From Bradyrhizobium ottawaense (GTDB taxonomy: Bacteria; Pseudomonadota; Alphaproteobacteria; Rhizobiales; Xanthobacteraceae): a DNA stretch of 64,000 nt. A model generated the notes under the pieces. That model made no database searches. It worked only from the letters and a program-made list of their open reading frames with translations, and was not told the DNA's origin. Every line of letters begins with the position of its first letter. Within the stretch, counting starts at the first letter, position 1. Below, piece after piece: positions 1 through 9,367 of this stretch. Both the position numbers and the translations under genes were made by a program. The stretch spans positions 7,637,001 to 7,701,000 of the forward strand of contig NZ_LT629693.1 of the NCBI RefSeq assembly GCF_900099825.1, in the 5' to 3' direction.

Positions 1-1
1 C

Positions 2-2224
2 AAGCTGCCGGCGCTGCGCGCGCAGATTCCGCCGTCGGTCTCGATCAATGTGATGATGGACCGTTCGATATCCATCCGTCAGGCGGTCGCCGACGTCGAG
101 GAAACGCTGCTGATCGCCGTGGCGCTGGTAATTCTGGTGATCTTCCTGTTCCTGCGCTCGGCGTCGGCGACGTTCATTCCGGCGCTGGCGGTTCCGATCT
201 CGCTGTTCGGCACCTGCGCGGTCATGTACTTCCTGGACTATTCCATCAACAACATGACGCTGCTGGCGCTGACCCTGTCGGTCGGTTTCGTGGTCGACGA
301 CGCCATCGTCATGCTGGAAAACATCGTCCGCCACATCGAGCACGGCATGCGGCCCTATGAGGCCGCGCTGAAAGGCGCGCGCGAGATCGGGTTCACCATC
401 ATCTCGATCACCTTCTCGCTGATCGCCGTGTTCATTCCCGTGCTCCTGATGGGCGGTATCGTCGGCCGGGTGTTCCGCGAGTTCGCAGTGACGGTATCGG
501 TGGCGATCATCGTGTCCGGCTTCGTGTCGCTGACCTTGACGCCGATGCTGTGCGCGCGCGTGCTGCGGGCGCATGATCCGACCAAGAAGCCGAATGTCGT
601 GCTTCGGGTGTTCGAGGCGATGTTCGATTCCTGGCTGCGCGGCTATGAATGGGCGCTCGACCGGGTGTTGGCGCACAAGGCGCTGATGCTGTTGGTCACG
701 CTGGCGACGCTGGGTGGCACGATCTACCTTTACATGATCGTGCCGAAGGGCTTCTTCCCGCAGGAAGACACCGGCTTTCTGATCGGCGTGACCGAAGCCG
801 CCACCGACACCTCGTTCGAGGCCATGAAGGTGCGGCAGCAGGCGCTGGTCGAGGTGCTGAAGTCCGATCCCGCGATTGACTACATCAATTCCACCGTCGG
901 CTCGGGTGGTCCCAATGCGACCGCGAATTACGGCCGCCTATTCATTGCGCTGAAGCCGCAGAAGACCCGCGACAACGCCGCCGTCGTGATCGGACGTTTG
1001 CGCGCCAAGGCGCGACAGATTCCGGGCATGCAGGCGTTCTTCCAGAGCATCCAGAACCTCAATATCGGCGGCCGGATTTCGAAGAGCCAGTACCAGTACG
1101 TGCTGCAGAGCGGCGATACCGAATCGCTCTACCGGCTGGCGCCGGAAATGCGCGACAAGATCGAGAAGTTGCCGGGTCTACTTGACGTTACCACCGACCT
1201 CTACATCAAGAATCCGCAGATGACGGTCGACATCGACCGCGAAAAGGCCGCGGTCTACGGCATCACCGTCGATCAGGTGCGCAACCAGCTCTACAACGCC
1301 TACGGCGCCCGCCAGGTCGGCACCATCTACATGCCGACCAACGACTATCAGATCATCCTGGAAGTGCAGCCGCAGTTCCGCGTCGATCCGTCGGACCTGT
1401 CCAAGCTCTACATGAAGACCCAGAACAACGTGACCATTCCGCTTGCCGCAGTTGCCAAACTGGTGCCTTCGGTCGGTCCGCTCCAGATCAACCACCAGGG
1501 TCAGCAGCCGGCGGTGACGATTTCCTTCAATCTGGCGCCGGGCTACTCGCTCGGCTACGCCACCGACAGCATCCGCGAACTCGAGCGTTCGTCAAATCTG
1601 CCGCCGACGATCTTCTCCGGTTTCTCGGGCACGGCGCAGGTCTTCGAGGACTCCAAGAGCGGGCAGGGCGTCCTGATCCTGGCCGCCATCTTCGCGGCCT
1701 TCGTCATTCTCGGCATTCTCTACGAGAGCTTCATCCATCCGATCACCATCATCTCCGGCCTGCCGTCGGCCGGCATCGGCGCGATCCTGACCTTGATGCT
1801 GTTCGGCATGGAGCTGTCGGTCATTGCGATGATCGGCATCGTGATGCTGGTCGGCATCGTCAAGAAGAACGCCATCATGATGGTGGATTTTGCGCTGGAA
1901 CGCCGCCGCGTCGGATTGAGTGCCGAGCACGCCATCCGCGAAGCGGCGCTGCTGCGTTTCCGTCCGATCATGATGACGACATTTGCCGCGATCTTCGGCA
2001 CGCTGCCGATCGCCATCGGCGCTGGTGCCGGCGCCGAACTGCGTCAGCCGCTCGGCGTTGCGGTGGTCGGCGGACTCTGCGTGTCGCAATTGCTGACGCT
2101 GTTCATCACGCCCGTCATCTACATCTATCTCGATCGGATCGATCGTCTGCTGAAGCGCCGGCTCGAACCGCAGCACGAGGAGACCGGCGAGGGCGAGCGG
2201 CCGCATGTGGTTGCAGCCGAATGA
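2..2224 (+). CDS. RND-family multidrug efflux permease (C-terminal part)
   Basis: Inner-membrane proton/drug antiporter subunit of a tripartite RND pump (HAE-1/MdtB-MdtC-like); it would work with a periplasmic adaptor and an outer-membrane channel. The frame is open from base 2, so the start lies outside the window; about 740 residues of a usual 1020-1050 are present. Visible are the transmembrane block with the paired acidic residues of TM4 (FVVDDAIVMLENI), the second large periplasmic loop, and the C-terminal block with the conserved lysine of the proton relay (GIVKKNAIMMVDF). The C-terminus is charged and ends after the last helix, as is normal. The substrate cannot be told from sequence; the adaptor is probably just upstream. 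Family is certain, subgroup is inferred. Confidence 0.93.
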   Translation, partial: KLPALRAQIPPSVSINVMMDRSISIRQAVADVEETLLIAVALVILVIFLFLRSASATFIPALAVPISLFGTCAVMYFLDYSINNMTLLALTLSVGFVVDDAIVMLENIVRHIEHGMRPYEAALKGAREIGFTIISITFSLIAVFIPVLLMGGIVGRVFREFAVTVSVAIIVSGFVSLTLTPMLCARVLRAHDPTKKPNVVLRVFEAMFDSWLRGYEWALDRVLAHKALMLLVTLATLGGTIYLYMIVPKGFFPQEDTGFLIGVTEAATDTSFEAMKVRQQALVEVLKSDPAIDYINSTVGSGGPNATANYGRLFIALKPQKTRDNAAVVIGRLRAKARQIPGMQAFFQSIQNLNIGGRISKSQYQYVLQSGDTESLYRLAPEMRDKIEKLPGLLDVTTDLYIKNPQMTVDIDREKAAVYGITVDQVRNQLYNAYGARQVGTIYMPTNDYQIILEVQPQFRVDPSDLSKLYMKTQNNVTIPLAAVAKLVPSVGPLQINHQGQQPAVTISFNLAPGYSLGYATDSIRELERSSNLPPTIFSGFSGTAQVFEDSKSGQGVLILAAIFAAFVILGILYESFIHPITIISGLPSAGIGAILTLMLFGMELSVIAMIGIVMLVGIVKKNAIMMVDFALERRRVGLSAEHAIREAALLRFRPIMMTTFAAIFGTLPIAIGAGAGAELRQPLGVAVVGGLCVSQLLTLFITPVIYIYLDRIDRLLKRRLEPQHEETGEGERPHVVAAE

Positions 2225-2331
2225 ATTCGTCTACCGATTGTTAACGCTGTCGCCGGCCGCGGCGCGGAGTTAACGCCGCCGAAGCGTTTGCTGGGCCTAT
2301 CTGCCGATATCGCGCAGAAGGTTGGCCCGGC

Positions 2332-4662
2332 ATGAAATCCTCCGTTGATCTGGTTGCATATTCGGGCAGGCTGTTTGGCTGGATCGGCGGCTTCTCGGCC
2401 ATCGCCGGCATCGAGGCCGGCGAAATCACCGATCGCGAAATGGGCCGGGTCCGCGCCAGGCAGCTTGACGCGGTGACGCGGCTCGTTCCGGTCAGTATGA
2501 CCGTCAATCTGATCACCGTTTCGATCGTTCTCACGCTGTTCTGGAACACCGGCTCGAACGCCTTTCTCGCTCTGTGGGCTTTGCTGATCGCATCGGTCGC
2601 CCTGCTGGCGGCGCGGTCATGGATGCGCTCTCAACGCACCCGCCCGCAGCAGGCCTCATTGGGGGCGATACGCAACTCGACCTTGCAGGCCATCCTCCTG
2701 GCGGCGATTTGGGCCGCGCTGCCGCTGGCCTTGCTCCCCAAATCGGGTCCGGCGGAGCAGATGATCATTGTCTGCCTGGCGGCCGGCATCATTGCGGGCG
2801 GTGCCTTCACGCTGTCGACGATCCCCCGGGCAAGCCTGATGTACATCTGGACGATGGCTTTCGCATCGACCGGCGCCCTGTTGCTGTGCGGTGACGATAT
2901 CCATCTCTTCACTGCTGCCTTCCTGTTGCTGTTCGCCGGCTTCATGGCTCGCAACGTCGTCTCTCACGGTAATCTGTTTCAGGAAAATCTGCGGGCTCAA
3001 TTGCAGCTCGAGCGCCAGACCGACATCATCTCGCTGCTGCTGAAGGAATTCCAGGACAACGCCAGCGACTGGCTGTGGCAAACCGATGCGCGGGGCCGGC
3101 TGGTCGACGTACCCGAACGTTTCGCCGAAGTGGCGCAGATGCCGCTGCCGCTCTTGAAGGGCGCGCATTTTTCCGAATTGCTGGAAATGCTGTGCCCCGA
3201 CGACACGATCACGGTATCGAACATCGCAGCTCTGATGGAACGGCATGCGCCGCTCCACGAGATCAGCCTGCGGGTCGTCACCGGCGGCCAGACGCGGCTA
3301 TGGTCGTTGACGGCAAAGCCCACCGGCGACAGCGACGGTCAGTTCCACGGCTATCGCGGCTTCGGCCGCGACGTCACCGAACGCTGGCGGGCGGAGCGGG
3401 CGGAGGCCGAAAGCCGGGCGAAATCGGATTTCCTGGCGGTGATGAGCCACGAGATCCGCACCCCCATGAACGGCGTGCTTGGACTGGCCGGCATGCTGCT
3501 GGAAACCGCGCTCGATCCGGAGCAGCGCCAGGCGGTCGCCACCATCCACGAGTCCGGCGACAATCTGCTGCGGGTCCTCAACGACATTCTCGATCTTTCG
3601 AAACTGGAGGCCGGCCGGTTCCAGTTCGAGGCCACCGATTTCTCGCCGACAGCACTGGTCGAGGCCGTGGCCGCGGTAGTCCGGAGCAGTGCCGGCAGCA
3701 AGGGATTGACCGTTGCGGTCGAACTCGACCCGGCGCTGCCCGCTTCGCTCCGCGGCGATGTCGCCCGAATCCGGCAGGTGTTGCTCAATCTCGCGTCCAA
3801 CGCAGTGAAATTCACCGAACGCGGCAAGGTGACAATCGCAGCTCGCTGCCATTCGCGCGGCGACATGCTGGCCCGGGTGGAATGGTGTGTCTCCGACACC
3901 GGCATCGGGATTGCCCCCGACCGCATCGGCCGCCTGTTCAGCGACTACGAGCAGGCCGATGCCTCGATCAACCGCCGCTTCGGCGGCACCGGCCTCGGGC
4001 TCGCGATTTCCCGGCGCATCATCGAACAGATGGGCGGCAAGATCGGCGTCAGCTCGGCGCCCGAACAAGGCTCGACGTTTCAGTTCTCACTGACATTGCC
4101 GTGGAGCGATACGTTCGTCGCCGAACCATCGAAGGATCGGGTTGGCGCCGACGATCTCAAGGCGCGGATCGCGACGTTGGGCCGTCCGCTGCGGATCCTG
4201 ATCGCGGAAGACGATGCGACCAATCGTTTGGTGGTCAGCAAGATGCTCCGGGAATTCGATGTCGAAGCATGCCTCGTGACCGACGGCGCGCAGGCGGTCG
4301 AGGCTATGCTGGAAGCCGAATACGATCTGGTGCTGATGGATGTGCAGATGCCCGTCATGGACGGCCATGCCGCGACGCGGGCGATCCGCTCGGGCGGTTT
4401 CACGTCGCTGCCGATCGTGGCACTGACCGCCAACGCCTTTCCCGAAGATGCCCGACTGTGCCGCGAGGCCGGGATGTCCGACTTCCTCGCCAAGCCGCTG
4501 CGCAAGCAGACGCTGGTGGATGCCGTGTTGCGGGCGCTGGGGCCCGCGCGCGAGCCGTCAGATGTTTCGATGGAACCGGCGCCGACGCTTGTCCCTGCGA
4601 TGCCGGACACGACCGCGAAGCAGGGCGCAACCGCGGACCACGAAGTCAAGCCCGCGAGCTAG
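2332..4662 (+). CDS. hybrid sensor histidine kinase / response regulator
   Basis: Membrane-bound hybrid two-component kinase of 776 residues. Order of parts: about six hydrophobic segments (residues ~45-215), a PAS-like region (~235-345), HisKA with the H-box [10 protein letters not shown] (phospho-accepting His373), HATPase_c with N box ([11 protein letters not shown]), G1 box (DTGIGIAP) and G2 box ([11 protein letters not shown]), then a receiver domain with acidic pair EDD and phospho-accepting Asp670 ([13 protein letters not shown]) and the KPL lysine. There is no DNA-binding output, so phosphate must pass on to a separate Hpt or regulator. The stop TAG lies inside the GCTAGG target duplication of the IS481-type element that follows, so the reading frame was not changed by the insertion, but its downstream transcript was cut off. 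The signal is unknown. Confidence 0.93.
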   Translation: MKSSVDLVAYSGRLFGWIGGFSAIAGIEAGEITDREMGRVRARQLDAVTRLVPVSMTVNLITVSIVLTLFWNTGSNAFLALWALLIASVALLAARSWMRSQRTRPQQASLGAIRNSTLQAILLAAIWAALPLALLPKSGPAEQMIIVCLAAGIIAGGAFTLSTIPRASLMYIWTMAFASTGALLLCGDDIHLFTAAFLLLFAGFMARNVVSHGNLFQENLRAQLQLERQTDIISLLLKEFQDNASDWLWQTDARGRLVDVPERFAEVAQMPLPLLKGAHFSELLEMLCPDDTITVSNIAALMERHAPLHEISLRVVTGGQTRLWSLTAKPTGDSDGQFHGYRGFGRDVTERWRAERAEAESRAKSDFLAVMSHEIRTPMNGVLGLAGMLLETALDPEQRQAVATIHESGDNLLRVLNDILDLSKLEAGRFQFEATDFSPTALVEAVAAVVRSSAGSKGLTVAVELDPALPASLRGDVARIRQVLLNLASNAVKFTERGKVTIAARCHSRGDMLARVEWCVSDTGIGIAPDRIGRLFSDYEQADASINRRFGGTGLGLAISRRIIEQMGGKIGVSSAPEQGSTFQFSLTLPWSDTFVAEPSKDRVGADDLKARIATLGRPLRILIAEDDATNRLVVSKMLREFDVEACLVTDGAQAVEAMLEAEYDLVLMDVQMPVMDGHAATRAIRSGGFTSLPIVALTANAFPEDARLCREAGMSDFLAKPLRKQTLVDAVLRALGPAREPSDVSMEPAPTLVPAMPDTTAKQGATADHEVKPAS

Positions 4663-5615
4663 GTGTGGAGCCTCAAGAGGTTGTCCTTGGACAAACCGAG
4701 TCTGCTGATCGGCGTTTGTGAGTCTATACCACCATGGGGTCTGTGCCAGTTGTATTGATGCAGCCAGATCGGCAGCTCTTGGGCGCGCCGATCTGATGTT
4801 GGATAGGCTTTGGCGTAAGCCCATTCCCGAAGTGCGGTCTGGATGAAGCGCTCGGCCTTGCCGTTAGTTCTCGGCGTGTAGGGCTTGGTGCGGATGTGTT
4901 TGATGCCTAGGTCCCGGCAAGCGTCGCGGAAGGCAAAGGACTGGTAGCAACTCCCATTGTCGGTCATGACGCGCGTGACGGTGACGCCGAGGCTTTTGTA
5001 ATACGCCACGGCGGCCTTGAGAAAGGGAACAGCACTGTCCGCCGTCTCGTCGGGCTTGATTTGGGAGAAGGCGACGCGGGAATGGTCGTCAATGCAGACG
5101 TGGACGAAATCCCAGCCAGCGCCCCGGCTCTTGTTCGGACCACTCGGATCGCCAGTAATGCGGTGCCCGACACGCTGGAAACGCCCGAGCTTTTTGATAT
5201 CGATGTGAATGATCTCGCCTGGGCTCTCGCGCTCATAGCGGCGTTCCGGCTCGGCTGGCTCCAGATCCCGTATCCGGTTCAGTCCCAAGCGGCGAAGGAT
5301 GCGGCTGACGGTGGCCGGCGATACCTTGACCTCAGCCGCGATCTGCTTGCCGGTGTGGCGCTGCCGGCGCAACGTCTCGACGGCCTTGCATGTGGCGGGC
5401 GGGGTTTGGCTCGGCGATGAATGGGGTCTGGAGGAGCGATCGCGCAACCCTTCAACACCTTCTGCACGGAACCGCTTGACCCATTTGGCGACGGTCTTCG
5501 GTGTCGTGTTGAACAGGTCAGCCGCGGCGGCTTGGCACAGCCTGCCCTCGACGACGCTTCGCACCATCGCCTCTCGACCTTTGGGCGTCAAAGGCGCATT
5601 CTTGTGGACGTTCAT
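4659..5615 (-). CDS. IS481-family DDE transposase
   Basis: Transposase of 318 residues. The N-terminal part holds helix-turn-helix segments of the Homeodomain-like/leucine-zipper type (residues ~20-110); the rve integrase core follows, with the first Asp in [10 protein letters not shown], the second in MTDNGSC and the Glu in [11 protein letters not shown] chose the ATG at 5615 (MNVHKNAPL), the usual start of this family, rather than the upstream in-frame ATG at 5681, which lies in the terminal repeat. The gene has no stop codon of its own inside the element: the TAG (4659-4661, minus strand) is supplied by the CTAG of the target duplication. Frame and catalytic residues are intact, so it is probably active. 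Confidence 0.93.
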   Translation of the reverse strand: MNVHKNAPLTPKGREAMVRSVVEGRLCQAAAADLFNTTPKTVAKWVKRFRAEGVEGLRDRSSRPHSSPSQTPPATCKAVETLRRQRHTGKQIAAEVKVSPATVSRILRRLGLNRIRDLEPAEPERRYERESPGEIIHIDIKKLGRFQRVGHRITGDPSGPNKSRGAGWDFVHVCIDDHSRVAFSQIKPDETADSAVPFLKAAVAYYKSLGVTVTRVMTDNGSCYQSFAFRDACRDLGIKHIRTKPYTPRTNGKAERFIQTALREWAYAKAYPTSDRRAQELPIWLHQYNWHRPHGGIDSQTPISRLGLSKDNLLRLHT

Positions 5616-5698
5616 CTGGTCTCTCCTTGGAACACTGAAGCTTCGCAACCTCAGCTTCCTCGGTTCAGACCAGATGGACAACCTCCTGAAAGACCACA
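4664..5698 (-). mobile_element. IS481-family insertion sequence, complete, 1035 bp
   Basis: The element is bounded by imperfect 23-bp inverted repeats (4664-4686 and 5676-5698; 18 of 23 positions match, both starting TGTGG and both containing GAGGTTGTCC). Outside them is the same hexamer GCTAGG on each side (4658-4663 and 5699-5704). This fits the NCTAGN target duplication known for IS481. One intact transposase gene fills it on the minus strand. Intact ends and intact gene suggest a fairly recent insertion. It separates the histidine kinase stop codon from its original 3' flank. Confidence 0.92.
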
Positions 5699-5702
5699 GC
5701 TA

Positions 5703-5716
5703 GGCGGACGTCCGCC
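5703..5716. other. 14-bp perfect palindrome at the IS481 target flank
   Basis: GGCGGACGTCCGCC is a perfect palindrome without spacer. Before the IS insertion it stood directly behind the kinase stop codon, so it may be a remnant of that gene's terminator hairpin or a feature that attracted the insertion. It also lies 26 bases beyond the stop of the convergent transporter gene. No T run follows, so a terminator role is weakly supported. Confidence 0.35.
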
Positions 5717-5742
5717 CACTATTCGGGCCGATTCCCAAACGC

Positions 5743-6753
5743 TCAGACGGGCGTTACAGAAACCCCTGCATGCCGTTCACTCGCCGTGACCTGGCGCGCG
5801 GCGTAGTGCCGCGCGAGCGACGCGCAGACCATGAGTTGGATCTGATGGAACACCATCAATGGGATGATAACGAGCCCAACGTGTCCGGCGAACAGCAAGG
5901 TTGCGATCGGCAGGCCGCTGGCGAGGCTTTTCTTCGATCCGCAGAAAACGATGGTGATTTCATCGGCGCGTGAAAAGCCGAGCCGCCTGCTCGCAAAGGT
6001 CAGGATGGTTATCACGGTCGCAAGCAATGCGACATCGATGAGCGCGACCTTGAACAGCTCTCCCGCACCGATTTGGTGCCAGATCCCGTCCACGACGCCG
6101 TGGCTGAAAGCCGAGTAGACGATGAGCAGGATTGAGCCGTAATCCACGCCCTTGAGCGCGCGCGGGTGACGCGTGAGATAAGCGCCGATCCACGGCCGCA
6201 ACAGCTGACCGGCGACGAACGGCACGAGAAGCTGCACCACGATGGCAAGCACCGAGCGCGCTGAGATGTCGATGCCGTGGCGGGCGAGCAGGAAACCGGC
6301 GATCAGGGGAGTAAGGAAGACGCCGAGCAGATTCGAAGCGGAGGCGCTGCACAGTGCCGCCGGCACGTTACCGCCTGCCACGGACGTGAAAGCGATCGAA
6401 GCCTGCACCGTCGAGGGCAGCGCGGTGAGCAGGATCAGCCCGGCCCAGAGCGGCGGGGAGAGGAAACCTGGGGCGAGGAAGCGCGCGGAAATTCCGAGCA
6501 ACGGAAACAGCGCGAATGTGCTCAGAAACACCATCGTGTGCAGTCGCCAGTGCCGCGCTCCGAGAAACGCTACTTCGGGCGAAAGCTTCGCGCCGTGCAT
6601 GAAAAACAACAGCGCGATGGCGGCATCCGTTAGCCAGCCGATGGCCTCGGCCGCATCGCCGCGGGCCGGCAGGACCGTGGCGAACGCAACAGTCAGCAAG
6701 ATCGCCGCGAGGAACCTGTCGATGCGAGACCAGACGGAGCGGATCAAAGTCAT
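5743..6753 (-). CDS. SBF-family (bile acid:sodium symporter-like, YfeH/SLC10A7-type) transporter
   Basis: Integral membrane protein of 336 residues with about ten hydrophobic helices, length typical for the family. The N-terminal helix pair with FFMHGAKLSPEVA and the central SASNLLGVFLTP segment are characteristic of the YfeH/P7 branch of the bile acid:sodium symporter (SBF-like) family. Substrate is not known for most bacterial members of this branch. It is transcribed away from a LysR-type regulator gene starting 105 bases off; shared divergent control is the usual arrangement for LysR genes, so this transporter is its probable target. The start at 6753 is preceded by GAAGGAGGC-like purine-rich sequence on the minus strand. 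Confidence 0.85.
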   Translation of the reverse strand: MTLIRSVWSRIDRFLAAILLTVAFATVLPARGDAAEAIGWLTDAAIALLFFMHGAKLSPEVAFLGARHWRLHTMVFLSTFALFPLLGISARFLAPGFLSPPLWAGLILLTALPSTVQASIAFTSVAGGNVPAALCSASASNLLGVFLTPLIAGFLLARHGIDISARSVLAIVVQLLVPFVAGQLLRPWIGAYLTRHPRALKGVDYGSILLIVYSAFSHGVVDGIWHQIGAGELFKVALIDVALLATVITILTFASRRLGFSRADEITIVFCGSKKSLASGLPIATLLFAGHVGLVIIPLMVFHQIQLMVCASLARHYAARQVTASERHAGVSVTPV

Positions 6754-6825
6754 TCAAGCCTCCTTCAGGTGATCGCCTCCTCTCATATCGGTGCACGCCG
6801 GTCATTGTGAATACCGCATACATCT

Positions 6826-6836
6826 ATTACTGTAAT
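6826..6836. promoter_or_regulatory. candidate LysR operator (ATTAC-T-GTAAT)
   Basis: A perfect 5-bp inverted repeat with a one-base centre lies in the 105-base divergent space between the SBF transporter and the LysR regulator, 22 bases before the regulator start. It matches the T-N11-A style of short dyad bound by LysR proteins in general terms. Position and symmetry are seen; function is inferred. Confidence 0.4.
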
Positions 6837-6858
6837 CGGATATCATGATGATTGAGCC

Positions 6859-7707
6859 ATGCTGGATCCCGTCCTGCTTCAGACTTTCCTGGCGATCGCC
6901 CAGACCAGGAGTTTCACCCGGACCGCCGAGCGCCTTGGCTTGCGCCAGTCGACGGTCAGCCAGCACATCCGCAAGCTTGAGGACGAGACGGGACGCCGAC
7001 TCTTCGTCCGCGATACCCACTCGGTAACAATGACGGCTGACGGGGAGGCCATGATCGAGTTCGCCCGGGGCATCCTGGCGGCGAACGAACGGGCGGCGCG
7101 CTATTTCGCGGGCTCCGAGCTACGCGGCCGGCTGCGGTTCGGTGCGTCGGAGGATTTTGTGACGTCGCTTCTGCCGGAAGTTTTGCTCGAGTTTGTTCGC
7201 ACACATCCGCTTGTCGAATTCGAGCTCACGGTTGGCCTGAGCGGTGAGCTCAACGAGAAACTTGGGCGCGGAGAGCTTGACCTCGTCTGTGGCAAACGTC
7301 GTCCGGGAGAGGATCGCGGACGCGTGGTCTGGCGTGATCGGTTAGCCTGGGTGTCCGGCGATCTTCCGCGCCTCGATCCATCAATGCCAGTACCGCTGAT
7401 CCTCTATTCACCGCCCAGCATCACCCGCGAAATCGTTCTCGCCGCGCTTGAGCGGTGCGGTCGTCCCTGGCGTATCGCGTGCGTGAGCGGCAGTTTGAGC
7501 GGGCTGCGAGCCGCGGCGCTCGCCGGACTCGGCCTCACGATTTTTGCAGGAGACCTGATCCCGGCGGGACTTGCCGAGATCCCGAGTGGCCACGGTCTGC
7601 CAGATCTCGGCACCGTCGAGTTCGTTCTGCTCGGCGCGGGCAAAACCTTGAGCAGACCTGCCGCCGAACTCGCGGACGCAATCCTCGCAAGCGGCATTCG
7701 GGTGTAG
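6859..7707 (+). CDS. LysR-family transcriptional regulator
   Basis: DNA-binding regulator of 282 residues. The N-terminal winged helix-turn-helix (residues ~1-60) has the family pattern LxTFLAIAQTRSFTRTAERLG..QSTVSQHIRKLE; the rest (~90-280) is the periplasmic-binding-protein-like effector domain. It is divergent from the SBF transporter gene, which is its likely target together with itself. Its 3' end is only 5 bases from the end of the convergent erpA gene. Effector unknown. Confidence 0.9.
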   Translation: MLDPVLLQTFLAIAQTRSFTRTAERLGLRQSTVSQHIRKLEDETGRRLFVRDTHSVTMTADGEAMIEFARGILAANERAARYFAGSELRGRLRFGASEDFVTSLLPEVLLEFVRTHPLVEFELTVGLSGELNEKLGRGELDLVCGKRRPGEDRGRVVWRDRLAWVSGDLPRLDPSMPVPLILYSPPSITREIVLAALERCGRPWRIACVSGSLSGLRAAALAGLGLTIFAGDLIPAGLAEIPSGHGLPDLGTVEFVLLGAGKTLSRPAAELADAILASGIRV

Positions 7708-7712
7708 CAGGA

Positions 7713-8042
7713 TCAGATCGAGAAGCTGGTGCCGCAGCCACAGGAGGCGGTGGCGTTCGGGTTGACCACGCGGAACGAGGCGCCGATCAGGTCATCGACG
7801 AAATCGACTTCCGATCCCGCCAGGAACGGCACCGAGGCCGGATCGACCAGCACCACCGCGCCTTCGCGCGCGATCACGAGATCGTCCTCGGCCTTGGCAT
7901 GATCGACGTCGAATTTGTACTGGAAGCCGGAGCAGCCGCCACCCTCGACGGAGATGCGCAGCATGGCGCCGTCGCCTTCGGTCTTGAGGATTTGCCCGAT
8001 ACGGCGGGCAGCCCGCTCGCTGACGGTGATGGCAGTGGTCAT
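7713..8042 (-). CDS. erpA: iron-sulfur cluster insertion protein (A-type carrier)
   Basis: A-type Fe-S carrier of 109 residues that receives clusters from the scaffold and hands them to apo-proteins in the cytoplasm. The three ligand cysteines are present: Cys37 in GGCSGFQY and Cys101/Cys103 in SCGCGTSFS. Length and motifs fit ErpA/IscA; assignment to ErpA rather than IscA or SufA rests on resemblance and on the absence of isc/suf neighbours, so the symbol is likely but not proven. It is divergent from dgt and shares a 107-base promoter region with it, the same arrangement that I recall from related genomes. Confidence 0.87.
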   Translation of the reverse strand: MTTAITVSERAARRIGQILKTEGDGAMLRISVEGGGCSGFQYKFDVDHAKAEDDLVIAREGAVVLVDPASVPFLAGSEVDFVDDLIGASFRVVNPNATASCGCGTSFSI

Positions 8043-8149
8043 GACAGCTCTCCGGTCGGCGGCGTCATACCCAATTCATTTGGTATGCCGCGCCAGACAT
8101 AGTTAAGTGCCTAACGTCGCGGAATCAAATGGATAAGGACTAAAAAAAC

Positions 8150-9358
8150 GTGTCGGTCGGAATGGCTGCCCCCCGCGCACTTTATGCCTGCGACCCCGAT
8201 TCCAGCCGCGGCCGGCTGTTTTCGGAACCGCCGAGCAAGACCCGCAGCCCGTTCCGCAGGGATTGCGACCGGGTGATCCATTCCACCGCTTTTCGCCGTC
8301 TCAAGCACAAAACCCAGGTTTTCGTGTTCCATGAGGGCGATCATTACCGCACAAGGCTGACCCATTCGCTGGAAGTGGCGCAGATCGCCCGCGCTTTGGC
8401 CCGGCAGCTTGGCCTCGACGAGGACCTGACGGAAACGCTGGCGCTGGCCCACGACCTCGGCCATCCCCCGTTCGGCCATGCCGGCGAGCGGGCGCTCGAC
8501 AAATGCCTGCAGGCCCATGGCGGCTTCGACCATAACGCGCAGACGCTGCGCGTGTTGACCGCGCTCGAGCATCGCTACCCCGAATTCGACGGGCTCAACC
8601 TGACCTGGGAATCGCTCGAAGGCATCGTCAAGCACAACGGCCCGCTGATGGAGCGAAGTGGGCCCCCGGCCGGGCACCATGGCGGGAGCGGCATTCCCAT
8701 CGGGATCGCCGACTTCAACCGGAAATTCGATCTGGAATTGTGGAGCTTCGCTTCACTGGAGGCCCAGGTCGCAGCCTTTGCCGATGACATCGCCTATGAC
8801 GCCCACGATATCGATGACGGCCTGCGCGCCGGGCTGTTTGCCGTCGACGATCTCAAGGTGATGCCGCTGACGGAAGCGATCATCGCCGAGATTGGCCACC
8901 ATTACCCCGATCTCGACAACGTCAGGCGCGGCGCCGAACTGGTGCGCGAGCTGATCTCCTACCTGATCGGCGCCGTGGTCACGGAGACGCAGAAGCGTCT
9001 GGAGGTCGCCAAACCGCAGTCGGCCCAAGACGTCCGCCTGTACCATCAGCCGATGGTCGCGTTTCCGGATTCCGTCGCGCAGGAGGAGGCCGCCATCAAG
9101 GCGTTCCTCAAGCAGCGGATGTACCGCCACGCCCGGGTGATGCGCGTGATGGGCGAGGCGGAAGGGATCCTGTTCGACCTGTTCGCGCGCTATCAGGCGT
9201 CGCCGGCCGATCTGCCGGCCGAATGGGTTGAGGGTACTGAGCGCGAGAGCGAGGGCGAGCGGGCGCGCCGGATCGGCAATTTCATCGCCGGTATGACCGA
9301 CCGTTTCGCCCTGATCGAGCACCAAAGGCTTTTTGACTCGACCCCGGATTTGCGTTAG
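8150..9358 (+). CDS. dgt: deoxyguanosinetriphosphate triphosphohydrolase-like protein
   Basis: HD-domain dNTP triphosphohydrolase of 402 residues that splits dNTPs to nucleoside and triphosphate. The HD metal ligands are visible: His72 in THSLEVAQ, His101-Asp102 in [15 protein letters not shown], and a distant Asp in [14 protein letters not shown]. Length matches the short Dgt subfamily. The GTG at 8150 gives [16 protein letters not shown]; an ATG four codons on (8162) is an alternative. argS starts 9 bases after the stop, so the two are probably one transcript. Confidence 0.92.
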   Translation: MSVGMAAPRALYACDPDSSRGRLFSEPPSKTRSPFRRDCDRVIHSTAFRRLKHKTQVFVFHEGDHYRTRLTHSLEVAQIARALARQLGLDEDLTETLALAHDLGHPPFGHAGERALDKCLQAHGGFDHNAQTLRVLTALEHRYPEFDGLNLTWESLEGIVKHNGPLMERSGPPAGHHGGSGIPIGIADFNRKFDLELWSFASLEAQVAAFADDIAYDAHDIDDGLRAGLFAVDDLKVMPLTEAIIAEIGHHYPDLDNVRRGAELVRELISYLIGAVVTETQKRLEVAKPQSAQDVRLYHQPMVAFPDSVAQEEAAIKAFLKQRMYRHARVMRVMGEAEGILFDLFARYQASPADLPAEWVEGTERESEGERARRIGNFIAGMTDRFALIEHQRLFDSTPDLR

Positions 9359-9367
9359 GCGGCGGCC

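Noticed and set aside
3075..4721. 548-codon open frame overlapping the histidine kinase
   Set aside because: Shifted frame of the kinase gene on the same strand, Arg/Gly/Pro-rich, with kinase motifs only in the true frame.
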